DNA of 39,798 nt from Halobacteriales archaeon QS_8_69_26 (GCA_003023195.1 PXRX01000026.1:24523-64320), one strand, 5' to 3'; shown: positions 1 to 7,503, counted from the first letter of the stretch. Program-made: numbers and translations. Notes: generated by a model from the letters alone, not told the origin.

Positions 1-35
1 AGTTGCGACTTCTCTCGTTCGAATCCCGAGCGCAC

Positions 36-63
36 CTGCGGCTCACGGATTTGTTCGCCGCAG
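36..63. other. Stem-loop at the left edge
   Basis: Bases 36-42 are perfectly complementary to 57-63 (7 bp, mostly G/C) around a 14-base loop. It lies immediately 3' of the minus-strand tRNA-Glu gene, so it could help end or process that transcript. A T-loop-like string (TTCGAATC) sits nearby at about 19-26, but its would-be stem has two mismatches, so I do not call a second tRNA. Function is unknown. Confidence 0.3.
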
Positions 64-65
64 GA

Positions 66-140
66 TGCTCCGTCGGGGATTTGAACCCCGGTCATCGGCT
101 CGAAAGGCCGATATGATTGGCCGGACTACACCAACGGAGC
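66..140 (-). tRNA. tRNA-Glu (anticodon UUC)
   Basis: Read on the minus strand, the sequence folds as a standard cloverleaf. The acceptor arm GCTCCGT pairs with ACGGAGC, followed by discriminator A. The anticodon stem TCGGC/GCCGA encloses the loop CTTTCGA, giving anticodon TTC (glutamate, GAA/GAG). The T arm carries GGTTCAAATCC. No CCA is encoded and there is no intron. An A/T-rich box at about 196-206 (minus strand CAAAATTTAGG) upstream of the gene is the likely promoter, implying a short 5' leader. Confidence 0.95.
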
Positions 141-307
141 TCCGGTCCGGCGCTCGGACTCCGGGTCCGATCCCGGCGCATACCTCCGTATCCCCTAAAT
201 TTTGAAAAACCTTCCGTTCCGCCGTGGAGCGTCGGCCGGTCCGGGAGTCCCACACGCGAAATCGGAGCGATCGCAACCCATTACCCCGGTCCGGCCGATG
301 GGAGCGT

Positions 308-1045
308 ATGAAGCGCGTACGGTTCCGCGACCCGTCCGGCGCGGTCCGGAACGGCGAGTGGAGCGACGGTCGGATCGAGTTCGGCGGGCGCACGTACGAC
401 CCCGGGGCAGTGGACGTCCTCCCGCCGGTCGAACCCTCGAAGGTCGTCTGCATCGGGCGCAACTACGCCGACCACGCCGCGGAACACGACGCGGACGTGC
501 CCGACCGGCCGTTGCTGTTCCTGAAGGGTCCCAACGCCGTGGCGGGCCACGGTGACGCCGTCGAACTCCCGGACGGGACCGCCGGCAAGCGGGTCGAACA
601 CGAGGCCGAACTCGGCGCCGTGATCGGCGAGCAGTGCCGTCACGTCCCCGAGGACCGGGCGATGGACGTGGTGGCCGGGTTCACCTGCGTCAACGACCTC
701 TCGAACCGCGACGACCAGCGCGAGGAACAGAACTGGATCCGCGGGAAGGCCTTCGACGGGGCCGCGCCGATGGGCCCCGTGGTCGCGACGCCCGACGAGG
801 TGCCCGTCGACGCCGCCGTCCGCCTGCGGGTCAACGGCGAGACGAAACAGGACGGCTCCCGGGCGGACATGGTCTTCCCCGTCCCCGAACTGGTCGCGGA
901 GATCACCCGCTTTCTGACCCTCGAACCGGGGGACGTGATCGCCACGGGAACGCCCGAGGACGTCGGTCCGCTGGACGACGGCGACCGGGTGGAGGTCGAG
1001 GTCGAGGGCGTGGGAACCCTGGAACACACCGTCCACCTGGCCTGA
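308..1045 (+). CDS. Fumarylacetoacetate hydrolase (FAH) family protein
   Basis: The 245-aa protein belongs to the FAH superfamily of metal-dependent hydrolases, isomerases and decarboxylases that act on beta-dicarbonyl compounds. Family landmarks are visible: CIGRNYADHA (residues 48-57), FLKGPNA (71-77), the metal-binding EHEAELG (97-103, with acidic residues at 99 and 101), NDLSNRD with the third acidic ligand near 130, and GTPEDVG close to the C-terminus. The length suits the short single-domain members such as acylpyruvases or 2-hydroxyhepta-2,4-diene-1,7-dioate isomerases. I start at ATG 308 because the conserved N-terminal subdomain begins there; an upstream in-frame start at 224 would add a low-quality arginine-rich extension. 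The next gene begins 10 bases after the stop, so co-transcription is likely. The substrate cannot be told from sequence. Confidence 0.9.
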   Translation: MKRVRFRDPSGAVRNGEWSDGRIEFGGRTYDPGAVDVLPPVEPSKVVCIGRNYADHAAEHDADVPDRPLLFLKGPNAVAGHGDAVELPDGTAGKRVEHEAELGAVIGEQCRHVPEDRAMDVVAGFTCVNDLSNRDDQREEQNWIRGKAFDGAAPMGPVVATPDEVPVDAAVRLRVNGETKQDGSRADMVFPVPELVAEITRFLTLEPGDVIATGTPEDVGPLDDGDRVEVEVEGVGTLEHTVHLA

Positions 1046-1055
1046 TCCGGGGACC

Positions 1056-2768
1056 ATGACCAGTCGAAACGGCGAGGACGACGAGGAGGCGACGGAGAAC
1101 GCCGGGGACGTAGAGACGGGGGCGGCCAGCGACGGGAACGACGAGACGGGGACGGCCAGCGACGGGAACGACGAGGCGGGGACGGCCAGCGACGGGAACG
1201 ACGAGGCGGGGACGCACGACGGCGAGAACGTCGAGAAGGAGACCATCGAACTGTTCGTGTCCGGCCTGGCCGGCGTCGTCGAGGGCGACACGCGGACCGC
1301 GGTGCGGGCGCTGGGCCGGACCTGGAACCGCCGGCGGGAACTGGACCCCGACTCGGACGTCTACCCGGCGACGCTGGCGGCGGGGGTGTTCTTCGCGGCC
1401 TACCTCCTGGAACTGGGGACCCTCCTGGAGGCCGGCGAGTTCGACGACCCGTGGGGAACGCTCGACGAGGAGTGGGCCCGCGGGATCCTCGACGACCACG
1501 AGGATCCAGGGACGGTCCTGGAATCGATCGCCCCGGAACGGGACCGGCTCCTCGGGATCGTTCGCGTCCTGTTCGACGCCCTGCACGCCGGCGAGACCAC
1601 GCTCTCCGCGACGGCCCTCCACGGGAGCGTCGAGGACGACCGGACCGTACAACTCGTGCGGGCCGCCGTCTGGTCGCTGGCCGACGACAGCGACGTCCTC
1701 GACGTCGACGAGGACGCCGGCCGAGGGGGGAGCGCCACCGACCCGGTCGTGTCTCCCGCGGGACGGCGCGTCACCGACCCCGTCGCCTCTCCCGCAGGAC
1801 GCGGTCCCGCGCCGGTCCCCGCTGGACCCGATCCCGCCCCGTTTATTCCCCCTGCCGCGGTATCCCCGCCCATGTCCGTCGAACTGAACTCCGTCGAGAC
1901 CCCCAGCGGCGAGACCATCGCCTACCGGGAGCGAGAGGGCAGCGAGGTGCCGGTAGTGCTGGTCCACGGGAACATGTCCTCCTCGAAGCACTACGACGTG
2001 CTGATCGACGCCCTCGACCCGGAGTACGACGTCTACGCGCCCGACCTGCGGGGGTTCGGGGCCTCCAGTTACGAGGAGCGGATCGACTCGCTGCACGACT
2101 TCGCCGACGACCTGGTGGCGTGGGTCGAGGAAGCCGGCGTCCCGACCCCCTTCCACCTCGTCGGATGGTCGACCGGCGGCGGCCCGGCGATGGTGCTGGC
2201 GGCCGAGCACCCCGAGTGGGTCCGGCGGATGGCGCTCATTTCCCCCGTCTCGACCCGGGGCTACCCCATCTACGAGAAGGACGAGGCCGGCCAACCGATC
2301 CCGGGCGAACACCTGACCACCCGCGAGGAGATAGCGGCCGACCCCGTCCAGGTCGCACCGGTCGTCCAGGCACAGGAGAACGAGGACGCCGAGACGATGA
2401 AGGCCATCTGGAACGAGTTGATCTACGTCAACGGACCCCCCGATCCCGAAAAGTACGACGAGTACGTCGAGGACATGTTCACCCAGCGAAACCTCGTCGA
2501 CGTGGACTACGCGCTGGTCCACTTCAACGTCTCCGGGGAGCACAACGGGGTCGAACCGGACACCGGCCAGGCGAGCGAGATCGAGGCCCCCACGCTCGTC
2601 CTCCGGGGCGAGGACGACCTGGTGATCACCGAGGAGATGGTCGAGGAGACGATGGCGGACCTGGGCGACGTCGGCGAGTTCGTCGAACTCCCCGACTGCG
2701 GCCACTCGCCGCTGGTCGACGACCTGGACCGCCTCGTGACCGAAATCGAGGACCACTTCGAGCGCTAG
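1056..2768 (+). CDS. Unknown N-terminal region fused in frame to an alpha/beta hydrolase
   Basis: The frame is open for 570 codons. Residues 1-50 are acidic and contain a tandem 10-residue repeat (ASDGNDEAGT). Residues 55-225 form an unrecognised, probably helical domain. Residues 226-272 are a Pro/Ala-rich linker with a 12-residue duplication. From Met273 (ATG 1872) a complete 298-aa alpha/beta hydrolase follows: VHGN oxyanion loop, GWSTGGG nucleophile elbow, LRGEDD acid loop and CGHS histidine. A TATA-like box (1841-1850) sits 28 bases before ATG 1872, so the hydrolase may also, or only, be made from an internal leaderless transcript. Two originally separate genes with a lost or missed stop would look the same. 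The hydrolase resembles non-haem haloperoxidase/esterase-type enzymes; its substrate is unknown. A hairpin plus T-run follows at 2800-2841. Confidence 0.75.
   Translation: MTSRNGEDDEEATENAGDVETGAASDGNDETGTASDGNDEAGTASDGNDEAGTHDGENVEKETIELFVSGLAGVVEGDTRTAVRALGRTWNRRRELDPDSDVYPATLAAGVFFAAYLLELGTLLEAGEFDDPWGTLDEEWARGILDDHEDPGTVLESIAPERDRLLGIVRVLFDALHAGETTLSATALHGSVEDDRTVQLVRAAVWSLADDSDVLDVDEDAGRGGSATDPVVSPAGRRVTDPVASPAGRGPAPVPAGPDPAPFIPPAAVSPPMSVELNSVETPSGETIAYREREGSEVPVVLVHGNMSSSKHYDVLIDALDPEYDVYAPDLRGFGASSYEERIDSLHDFADDLVAWVEEAGVPTPFHLVGWSTGGGPAMVLAAEHPEWVRRMALISPVSTRGYPIYEKDEAGQPIPGEHLTTREEIAADPVQVAPVVQAQENEDAETMKAIWNELIYVNGPPDPEKYDEYVEDMFTQRNLVDVDYALVHFNVSGEHNGVEPDTGQASEIEAPTLVLRGEDDLVITEEMVEETMADLGDVGEFVELPDCGHSPLVDDLDRLVTEIEDHFER
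1111..1210 (+). repeat. 30-bp tandem repeat inside a CDS
   Basis: About three units of 30 bp encode the decapeptide ASDGNDEAGT and close variants near the N-terminus of the fusion ORF. The shared core GGCCAGCGACGGGAACG recurs at exact 30-base spacing, ending at 1140, 1170 and 1200. Copy-number change would keep the reading frame. Confidence 0.9.
1737..1808 (+). repeat. 36-bp duplication in the linker before the hydrolase
   Basis: Two imperfect 36-bp copies encode TDPVVSPAGRRV and TDPVASPAGRGP. They lie in the low-complexity stretch between the unknown domain and the hydrolase. Confidence 0.8.
1841..1850 (+). promoter_or_regulatory. Possible internal TATA box for the hydrolase
   Basis: GTTTATTCCC is an A/T-rich island in a G/C-rich context, centred about 28 bases upstream of ATG 1872. 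This is the spacing expected for leaderless haloarchaeal transcripts. Confidence 0.5.
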
Positions 2769-2799
2769 TCCGGTGCGACCGGCGCGGCCCCACCGAAGT

Positions 2800-2841
2800 G
2801 ATCCGGATCCGATACCAGTCCGGATCCATCAGAAGTTTTTT
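2800..2841 (+). terminator. Hairpin followed by T6
   Basis: GATCCGGA (2800-2807) pairs perfectly with TCCGGATC (2819-2826) over an 11-base loop, followed by six T residues at 2836-2841. It sits 30-70 bases after the hydrolase stop and is the best terminator-like structure for the first two genes. The T-rich part could instead serve as a promoter element. Confidence 0.5.
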
Positions 2842-3223
2842 GTGGTTGGGGTCGGATGCACTTGGTGAGGCCAGCATGGAGACCCTATTCCGTTTCTGAC
2901 CGGCCGACGCGCGTCGCCGGTACCCCGTGGACCGCTCCGGTAGCGCGACGCTCGCTGCCGGCGGATCCGCGATCCCTCGACCGAGGACCCTCACTGTCCC
3001 CCGATCCCTGGGGGTAGCGATCCCCCGACGACGACCGACGCTTCCCGGTTCGGGAGAGTTCGTCACGAGGCCGTGACCGGACTCCCCCGGCCCGTCGGCT
3101 CGACCGGGGCGAGCGGTCCTCCGATCCGGCGACGCCCGCTCGGCACGTTCCCGGCGACCACGCCGGAGTTCGCGACGCGACCAGCCACGCACAGCGACAG
3201 CCACCCATATCGAGAACCCGACA
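2842..3223. other. Intergenic region, no gene recognised
   Basis: About 380 bases between the terminator-like hairpin and hflX. ORFs here lack haloarchaeal coding character. A seven-codon ORF at 2876-2899 (METLFRF) is the only short ORF placed soon after a T-rich box; I see no support for it being expressed. No tRNA, CRISPR or long inverted repeat is visible. Confidence 0.6.
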
Positions 3224-4912
3224 ATGTATAACGACGGAACAAGTCAGGACGGATCCTCCGACCGACGAACCGCCCCGCCGAACGCCCAGCGACACACCAC
3301 AGCCATGCGAGACGGAACACGAGACCGATCCACGGAGGACGCCGACGGGGCGTCCCGCCAGCACAGCGAACGAACGTCCCGAGAGCGCACCGACCGACAG
3401 TCCCACCAGCACACCGACCGACAGTCCCACCAGCACACCGACCGACAGTCCCACCAGCACACCGGCCGGCCGGCGGACGAACCGGACGCCGACCCGCCGC
3501 CACAGGGATCCCCCGACCGGGCCGACCGATCCCCGTCCGGATCCGCGGACGGCGACGGTCGTGAGGGGACGCCCCTCCGCGAACCGGCCCCGGACGTGGA
3601 CCCGAAGGGGCGGGCGGTGGTGGCCCGCCGGGCCGACCCAGGGGAGTCGGCCGACACCAAGGAGATAGCCGCCCTGGCGGCGGCGGCCGGGTACGCGGTC
3701 GTCGGCACCGCGAGCCAGGCCCGGCCGGAGGATCCCGGGACGAACCTCGGGGACGGGAAGGTCGACGAACTGGTCGCGCTGGTGGCCGAGACGGACGCCG
3801 ACGCCGTCGTCGTCGACAACGAACTGACCCCTGCACAGACGGTCGAACTGGAGGACCGCCTCCCGGGGCGCGTCGAGGTGCTGGACCGCTACCGGCTCGT
3901 ACTCGGGGTGTTCGCCGAGGGGGCCGGCACCGAGCGGGCGCGGTTGCAGGTCGAACACGCCCGCCTGCGGTACGAACTCCCGCGGATCAAGGAGCGAGCC
4001 GGTGGCCACCGGATGAGCAAGTGGACGGAGAAGGGCACGCCCGTCCAGGACGTCGAGAAGCGCATCGAGACCATCGAGCGGAAACTCGACTCGCTGCCGA
4101 CGCCGGCCGAGCGACACCGCGAGCGCCGCCGGGAGCAGGGGTTCGACCTCGTGGCGGTCGCGGGCTACACCAACGCGGGGAAGTCGACCCTCCTCCACCG
4201 CCTCGCGGACGACCTGGACGTGACCGACCACGAACCCGACCACCCCGACCGGGACGCCACGGCCGCCGTCCAGGACCGCCTGTTCAAGACCCTGGAGACG
4301 ACCACCCGGAAGGCCACCGTCGGCGACCGCGAGGCGCTGGTGACCGACACCGTCGGGTTCGTCGACGAACTCCCGCACGAACTCGTCGAGTCGTTCTCCA
4401 CGACCATCGACGAGGTCGGGGCGGCCGACGTCGCCGTCCTGGTCGCGGACGCCGCCGACCCGCCGGACCGGCTCCGGGGGAAAGTCGAGACGGCGCTGTC
4501 GGTCGTCGCCAACGCCGAGACTCCCGTGGTCGTCGCGCTCAACAAGGTCGACCTCCTCGACGCGGAGGAACTCGACGAGCGCCGGGCGGCCCTCGCGGAC
4601 CTTGCCGCCGACCCGGTGGCGGTCAGCGCCATCGAGGGAACCGGCGTCAACGACCTCCGGGCGCGGGTCCGCGATGCCCTGCCCACCGAGACGGTCGAGG
4701 TCACCCTCCCGAACACCGACGAGGCGATGAGCCTCGTCTCCTGGGCCTACGACCACGGCGAGGTGCGCGAGGTGGAGTACGGCGACCGCGTCCGCCTCTC
4801 GTTCGCCGGGCGTCCCGGCGTCGTCGAGCGACTCCGGGGGACGGCGGCCGACCTCCGGGCGGGGGACGGCCACGGAACGGGCGACGGCGGAGCGAGCGAC
4901 GCCGCCGAGTGA
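3224..4912 (+). CDS. hflX: HflX GTPase with long N-terminal extension
   Basis: HflX is a translational GTPase-family protein that binds the large ribosomal subunit and is linked to rescue or splitting of stalled ribosomes. The HflX N-terminal domain starts near residue 129 (RAVVARR). A helical linker with RLQVEHARLRYELPRI follows, then the G domain: G1 GYTNAGKST (314-322), G2 region TLETTTR (357-363), G3 DTVGF (375-379) and G4 NKVD (440-443). Relative to bacterial HflX there is a roughly 20-residue Asp/His-rich insertion before G2. Residues 1-128 are hydrophilic and disordered-looking, with three TDRQSHQH repeats. The start is uncertain: ATG 3224 and ATG 3305 both lie in this poorly conserved extension, and the true start may be later. 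Assignment to HflX is firm; the extension is unusual. Confidence 0.93.
   Translation: MYNDGTSQDGSSDRRTAPPNAQRHTTAMRDGTRDRSTEDADGASRQHSERTSRERTDRQSHQHTDRQSHQHTDRQSHQHTGRPADEPDADPPPQGSPDRADRSPSGSADGDGREGTPLREPAPDVDPKGRAVVARRADPGESADTKEIAALAAAAGYAVVGTASQARPEDPGTNLGDGKVDELVALVAETDADAVVVDNELTPAQTVELEDRLPGRVEVLDRYRLVLGVFAEGAGTERARLQVEHARLRYELPRIKERAGGHRMSKWTEKGTPVQDVEKRIETIERKLDSLPTPAERHRERRREQGFDLVAVAGYTNAGKSTLLHRLADDLDVTDHEPDHPDRDATAAVQDRLFKTLETTTRKATVGDREALVTDTVGFVDELPHELVESFSTTIDEVGAADVAVLVADAADPPDRLRGKVETALSVVANAETPVVVALNKVDLLDAEELDERRAALADLAADPVAVSAIEGTGVNDLRARVRDALPTETVEVTLPNTDEAMSLVSWAYDHGEVREVEYGDRVRLSFAGRPGVVERLRGTAADLRAGDGHGTGDGGASDAAE
3389..3460 (+). repeat. 24-bp tandem repeat x3 in the hflX extension
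   Basis: Three near-identical 24-bp units start at 3389, 3413 and 3437 and encode TDRQSHQH. The period is a multiple of three, so expansion or contraction keeps the frame. Confidence 0.95.
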
Positions 4913-4997
4913 GGGTCCGCGATCGATCCCGCGAACCGACCCCGGCGAGCGGGGACCCCTCCCCGGCACGAAGCCGGTTTCGCGGGAAGCCCCGACG

Positions 4998-5007
4998 TTA
5001 TTTATAG
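4998..5007 (+). promoter_or_regulatory. TATA box for the 5027 gene
   Basis: TTATTTATAG is centred about 25 bases upstream of ATG 5027, pointing to a leaderless transcript. It also argues against the GTG at 5015 as the start. Confidence 0.75.
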
Positions 5008-5026
5008 TCGCTTCGTGGCCCCGACC

Positions 5027-5566
5027 ATGACGACAGAGGAGCCGAGGACGGACGGCGGCACCGAGTCGGACGACGGGGCGGGGATCCGCGCGACCTACCA
5101 CGGCTTCTTCAGCAGGGGGTCGGACCCGGAGGGGCTGATGGACACCCACGAGTGTACGGTCTTCGTCACCGACGAGGAACTCGTCGTCGGCGACATGGGC
5201 GAGTACCGGTTGCTGGGCGGCGTGGTGAAGATGCTCCCCCCGGAGGTGTTCAAGGTGGCACGGAAGGTCCTGGCCGACGACGACGCGTCGACGATGTCGT
5301 TCGAACGGGCGACCCGGCGGAGCGGCACCCGGCGGATCCCCCTCGACGAGATAGCCCAGATCGACCTGGAGACGGGGATCGGGCCGCTCGGCAGCACGAT
5401 GGTCGAGATCGACCGGGGCCACGCCGGCCGGGAGCTGAACCTGTTCGTCGGCACCGGGAAGTCCTACGGCGACGACGAGCAGACCAAGGAGTTCGTCGAC
5501 ACGCTCGAGGCCGCTGCGATCGACGCCGGCGGGTCCCCGGTCGTCAACACGGAGTACGAACTGTAG
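5027..5566 (+). CDS. Unknown conserved-looking haloarchaeal protein
   Basis: The 179-aa soluble, acidic protein is not one I recognise. After a Thr/Glu/Asp-rich N-terminus (residues 1-20), alternating hydrophobic segments (TVFVTDEELVVGD, FERATR, IPLDEIAQIDLETGIG, STMVEIDR, LNLFVGTGKSYGD) suggest a beta-sandwich or PH-like fold, ending in a helix (TKEFVDTLEAAAIDAG). There are no membrane segments or catalytic motifs. The start at ATG 5027 is fixed by the TATA box at 4998-5007. It is monocistronic, convergent with the lipoprotein gene and separated from it by only three bases. Confidence 0.75.
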   Translation: MTTEEPRTDGGTESDDGAGIRATYHGFFSRGSDPEGLMDTHECTVFVTDEELVVGDMGEYRLLGGVVKMLPPEVFKVARKVLADDDASTMSFERATRRSGTRRIPLDEIAQIDLETGIGPLGSTMVEIDRGHAGRELNLFVGTGKSYGDDEQTKEFVDTLEAAAIDAGGSPVVNTEYEL

Positions 5567-5569
5567 GCG

Positions 5570-6058
5570 TCAGGTCGCGTCCTCGTCGGCGAGACAGCCG
5601 GCGTCCTCGTCGCTGCGCTGGTGGATGATGTCGAACCCGACGTCGACCACCTGGCCCCAGCCCTCGTCGGAGTAGAAGTACTCCAGTTCCTCGGTCTTCG
5701 AGGGCGAGAACGTCTCCGACTTCCCGAGACTGCCGACCTCGTTCCCGTCCGCGTCGAACAGGATGACGTTGATGGTCGGAGTCACCGAGAAGGCGTCCTC
5801 GTTCGGACCGATGTAGTCCAGCGTGAACACGATGCGTACCCGATCCTGCTCGTCCTGTCGCTCCAGGTCCGGGCCACTGATCCGGTAGACCGCGTCCTCG
5901 TACTCCGAACAGAGTTCCATGTCGAAGTTCTCGGGACCGGCCCCGGATCCGGGGGCGGGCGTGGGCTCGTCGCCGCCATCTCCCGCGAGGTTGATGCAAC
6001 CTGCGGTCGCTCCGAGCGCCCCCAGGGCCACGCTGCCGATGAACTGACGCCGCTTCAT
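5570..6058 (-). CDS. Tat-exported lipoprotein of unknown function
   Basis: The 162-aa precursor starts MKRRQF, a twin-arginine signal, followed by a short hydrophobic stretch and a lipobox ending TAGC (Cys21). It is therefore probably exported folded and lipid-anchored outside the membrane. A Gly/Pro-rich spacer (residues 25-42) leads to a single beta-rich domain (VRIVFTLDYIGPNEDAFSVTPTINVILFD) typical of haloarchaeal surface proteins; it resembles FxLYD-like extracellular beta domains but I cannot assign a family. I chose ATG 6058 because the Tat signal begins there; an upstream in-frame ATG at 6181 lies inside tandem repeats. The promoter region directly upstream carries a duplicated TATA-like motif. 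Confidence 0.8.
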   Translation of the reverse strand: MKRRQFIGSVALGALGATAGCINLAGDGGDEPTPAPGSGAGPENFDMELCSEYEDAVYRISGPDLERQDEQDRVRIVFTLDYIGPNEDAFSVTPTINVILFDADGNEVGSLGKSETFSPSKTEELEYFYSDEGWGQVVDVGFDIIHQRSDEDAGCLADEDAT

Positions 6059-6074
6059 GTCCCCGGCGTTGTGG

Positions 6075-6108
6075 ACGGGGATACTTGTAGAACGGGGATA
6101 CTTGTAGA
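6075..6108 (-). repeat. 17-bp direct repeat duplicating a TATA-like motif
   Basis: Two exact tandem copies of 17 bp (minus strand TCTACAAGTATCCCCGT). The proximal copy puts TACAAGTAT about 27 bases before the lipoprotein ATG at 6058, the normal TATA position. The duplication therefore supplies a second TATA-like element 17 bp further upstream. Confidence 0.75.
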
Positions 6109-6140
6109 ACGGGGAAACGGAGGCGACGGGATCGTTCGCC

Positions 6141-6245
6141 GGGACCGATCGGCCGATCCCCATATCCCGGGGACCGATCACCTGATCCCCATGTCCCAGG
6201 GACCGATCACCTGATCCCCATGTCCCAGGGACCGATCATCCGATC
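6141..6245. repeat. 29-bp tandem repeat, three units plus a partial fourth
   Basis: Units beginning GGGACCGATC start at 6141, 6170, 6199 and 6228 (29-bp spacing). The second and third are nearly identical and the first is diverged. The partial fourth covers the stop codon of the amphi-Trp gene (6236-6238). The array fills most of the gap between two minus-strand genes. There are no spacers, so it is not a CRISPR. Confidence 0.9.
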
Positions 6246-6514
6246 TCCAGGTCGCCGCCCCCGCTTTCGCTGGACTCGCCCTCCTTCCACTCCAGTTCGA
6301 ACTCGACGCTCAGCTCGGTTCCCCCGCTCTCCTGTTCGCGCTCGGCCTTGACCTCGAAGGTGGGGCGGGCGGGCACGTCGAGGGTCACCGACTGGTCGCC
6401 CGCGGAGAGGGTCATCGCCTCCCCGGAATCGAGTTTGTCGGCGACGGCCCGCAGGTAGTCCGCTATCTGCTCTCTGTCCCGTGATCGTTCCGTCTCGAAG
6501 AGGACTTCCTCCAT
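6236..6514 (-). CDS. Amphi-Trp domain protein
   Basis: This 92-aa acidic protein matches the small haloarchaeal amphi-Trp family. It begins with MEEVLFE, has a helix EQIADYLRAVADKLDSG, then the conserved segment TLSAGDQSVTLDVPARPTFEVKAERE and a final strand LSVEFELEWKEG with the Trp. The family has no established biochemical role. I start at ATG 6514 because the family consensus begins there; extension to 6565 adds non-conserved residues. A weak TATA-like box (minus strand GGTTAAGG, near 6540) has leaderless spacing. The C-terminal tail (SSESGGGDLEIG) runs into the tandem repeat array. Confidence 0.85.
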   Translation of the reverse strand: MEEVLFETERSRDREQIADYLRAVADKLDSGEAMTLSAGDQSVTLDVPARPTFEVKAEREQESGGTELSVEFELEWKEGESSESGGGDLEIG

Positions 6515-6613
6515 GCTCGCCAGTACTCCCGCACGGGCCTTAACCCTGCCGTAGCCCCGGACCACCGGATCCGCGACCGGACGGGTGGAACCGTGCCGTC
6601 CGAACCGCCCGAT

Positions 6614-6633
6614 TTACAGTAATATTACTGTAA
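6614..6633. promoter_or_regulatory. Operator-like dyad, copy 1
   Basis: A perfect 20-bp palindrome, TTACAGTAATATTACTGTAA. It can be read as two 9-bp near-palindromes (TTACAGTAA and TTACTGTAA) whose centres are 11 bp apart, about one helical turn. It lies in the divergent region between the amphi-Trp gene (start 6514) and the winged-helix gene (start 6754), inside an A/T-rich island at about 6610-6730. Identical half-sites occur at 25151 and 39431. Confidence 0.7.
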
Positions 6634-6719
6634 TCTCGTCCGGGCGGTGTGCTAACTACCTTCGAGACATATAATGGCATATATTTCGATCCAACAATAT
6701 TCATCGCCTGCTACACAGA

Positions 6720-6727
6720 TTTATATG
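6720..6727 (+). promoter_or_regulatory. TATA box for the winged-helix gene
   Basis: TTTATATG is centred about 30 bases before ATG 6754, consistent with a leaderless or nearly leaderless transcript. Confidence 0.7.
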
Positions 6728-6753
6728 ACGTGACGGACGATCGGAGTGTAAGG

Positions 6754-6999
6754 ATGAGCACACGCGGACGCCTCGCGACCCCGGCCGAATCGGAGACCGA
6801 ACCCCCGACCGTTCCCGCCGACCTGAACTCGGCCCAGGCGAAACTCGTCTACCACTCCCTGGACGCGGCCGGTCCCGGCGACGCCGACGACCTGGCCCGC
6901 CGGCTGAACCTGAAGAAGATGTCCCTGTTCAGCGTCCTCGACAGCCTCCAGAAGGCCGGCTTCGTCGAGCGCGACGGATCGCAGTACTGCTGCGCCTGA
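6754..6999 (+). CDS. Small winged-helix DNA-binding protein (MarR/TrmB-like)
   Basis: The 81-aa protein has a 25-residue polar N-terminus followed by a compact winged helix: LNSAQAKLVYHSLDAAGPGDADDLARRLNLKKMSLFSVLDSLQKAGFVERDGSQYCCA. The order helix, recognition helix (KKMSLFSVLDSLQKAG) and wing (FVERDGSQY) is that of MarR/TrmB-type regulators, but there is no effector domain. It ends in a Cys-Cys-Ala tail that could be redox- or metal-sensitive; that is inference. An in-frame GTG at 6649 would give a longer protein, but the TATA box at 6720-6727 and the A/T-rich composition before 6754 exclude it. The dyad at 6614-6633 upstream makes autoregulation possible. Confidence 0.8.
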   Translation: MSTRGRLATPAESETEPPTVPADLNSAQAKLVYHSLDAAGPGDADDLARRLNLKKMSLFSVLDSLQKAGFVERDGSQYCCA

Positions 7000-7116
7000 A
7001 CCGGAGCCAGATACCCTGCCGACCCCTTCTCGACGACCGATCCGCGCCGCGATCCCTCCGGTGCCGACACCGTTCACGGGAGCGTCGCGTCCCGTCGACC
7101 CGCCGTCGGGGACGCC

Positions 7117-7503
7117 TCACGCACAACAGGCGGCGTGACCGGCCCCGGCGGTCGCCCGGGGAACGAACCGGCAGCCGTCCGCCACGGCCACCTCGATCAG
7201 GTCGACGGTCGTCCGGAGTCGGGCGACCGTCCCGGCGACGATAACGCGTGCCAGCGTCGGCGAGAGACCGGCGACGCCGACGGTCCCGACGACCGCCACC
7301 GGGCCGGCGAGGCCGGCCGGTACCCGCCCGGCCGCCGTCACTGCCGTCCCGACGAGGGCGGCGCCACCGACCAAGAACAGGACGGTCAGCGCCAGCCATC
7401 CCCCGACCACGACGGCCGGCCGGACGCCGGGAGGGAGGGCCTCGGCGACCGAACGTCGCCACGCAACGGGGACACACCCCGCGTCGGCCGTGGCGGCACT
7501 CAT
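7117..7503 (-). CDS. Small integral membrane protein of the arsenic operon
   Basis: The 128-aa protein has two hydrophobic segments, VVVGGWLALTVLFLVGGAAL (about residues 32-51) and a Gly/Val-rich stretch (about 65-90), so it is probably a two- to three-pass membrane protein. Cysteines sit near both ends (Cys10 and a C-terminal Cys-Cys), which could bind thiophilic metals or metalloids. Its ATG overlaps the arsM stop by four bases (ATGA), so it is translationally coupled as the third gene of arsR-arsM-X. I do not recognise the family; a role in handling the methylated arsenic product is inference from context. A much longer in-frame ORF extending to 8100 is a shadow of arsM. Confidence 0.75.
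   Translation of the reverse strand: MSAATADAGCVPVAWRRSVAEALPPGVRPAVVVGGWLALTVLFLVGGAALVGTAVTAAGRVPAGLAGPVAVVGTVGVAGLSPTLARVIVAGTVARLRTTVDLIEVAVADGCRFVPRATAGAGHAACCA

Noticed and set aside
12..36. T-arm-like sequence with TTCGAATC suggesting a second, truncated tRNA
   Set aside because: The five-base stem has two mismatches and no other tRNA arm is recognisable.
2876..2899. Seven-codon ORF METLFRF after a T-rich box
   Set aside because: It could be a leader peptide, but nothing downstream suggests attenuation and chance occurrence is likely.
2885..5422. An 845-codon minus-strand ORF opposite hflX
   Set aside because: Shadow of hflX with no recognisable domain.
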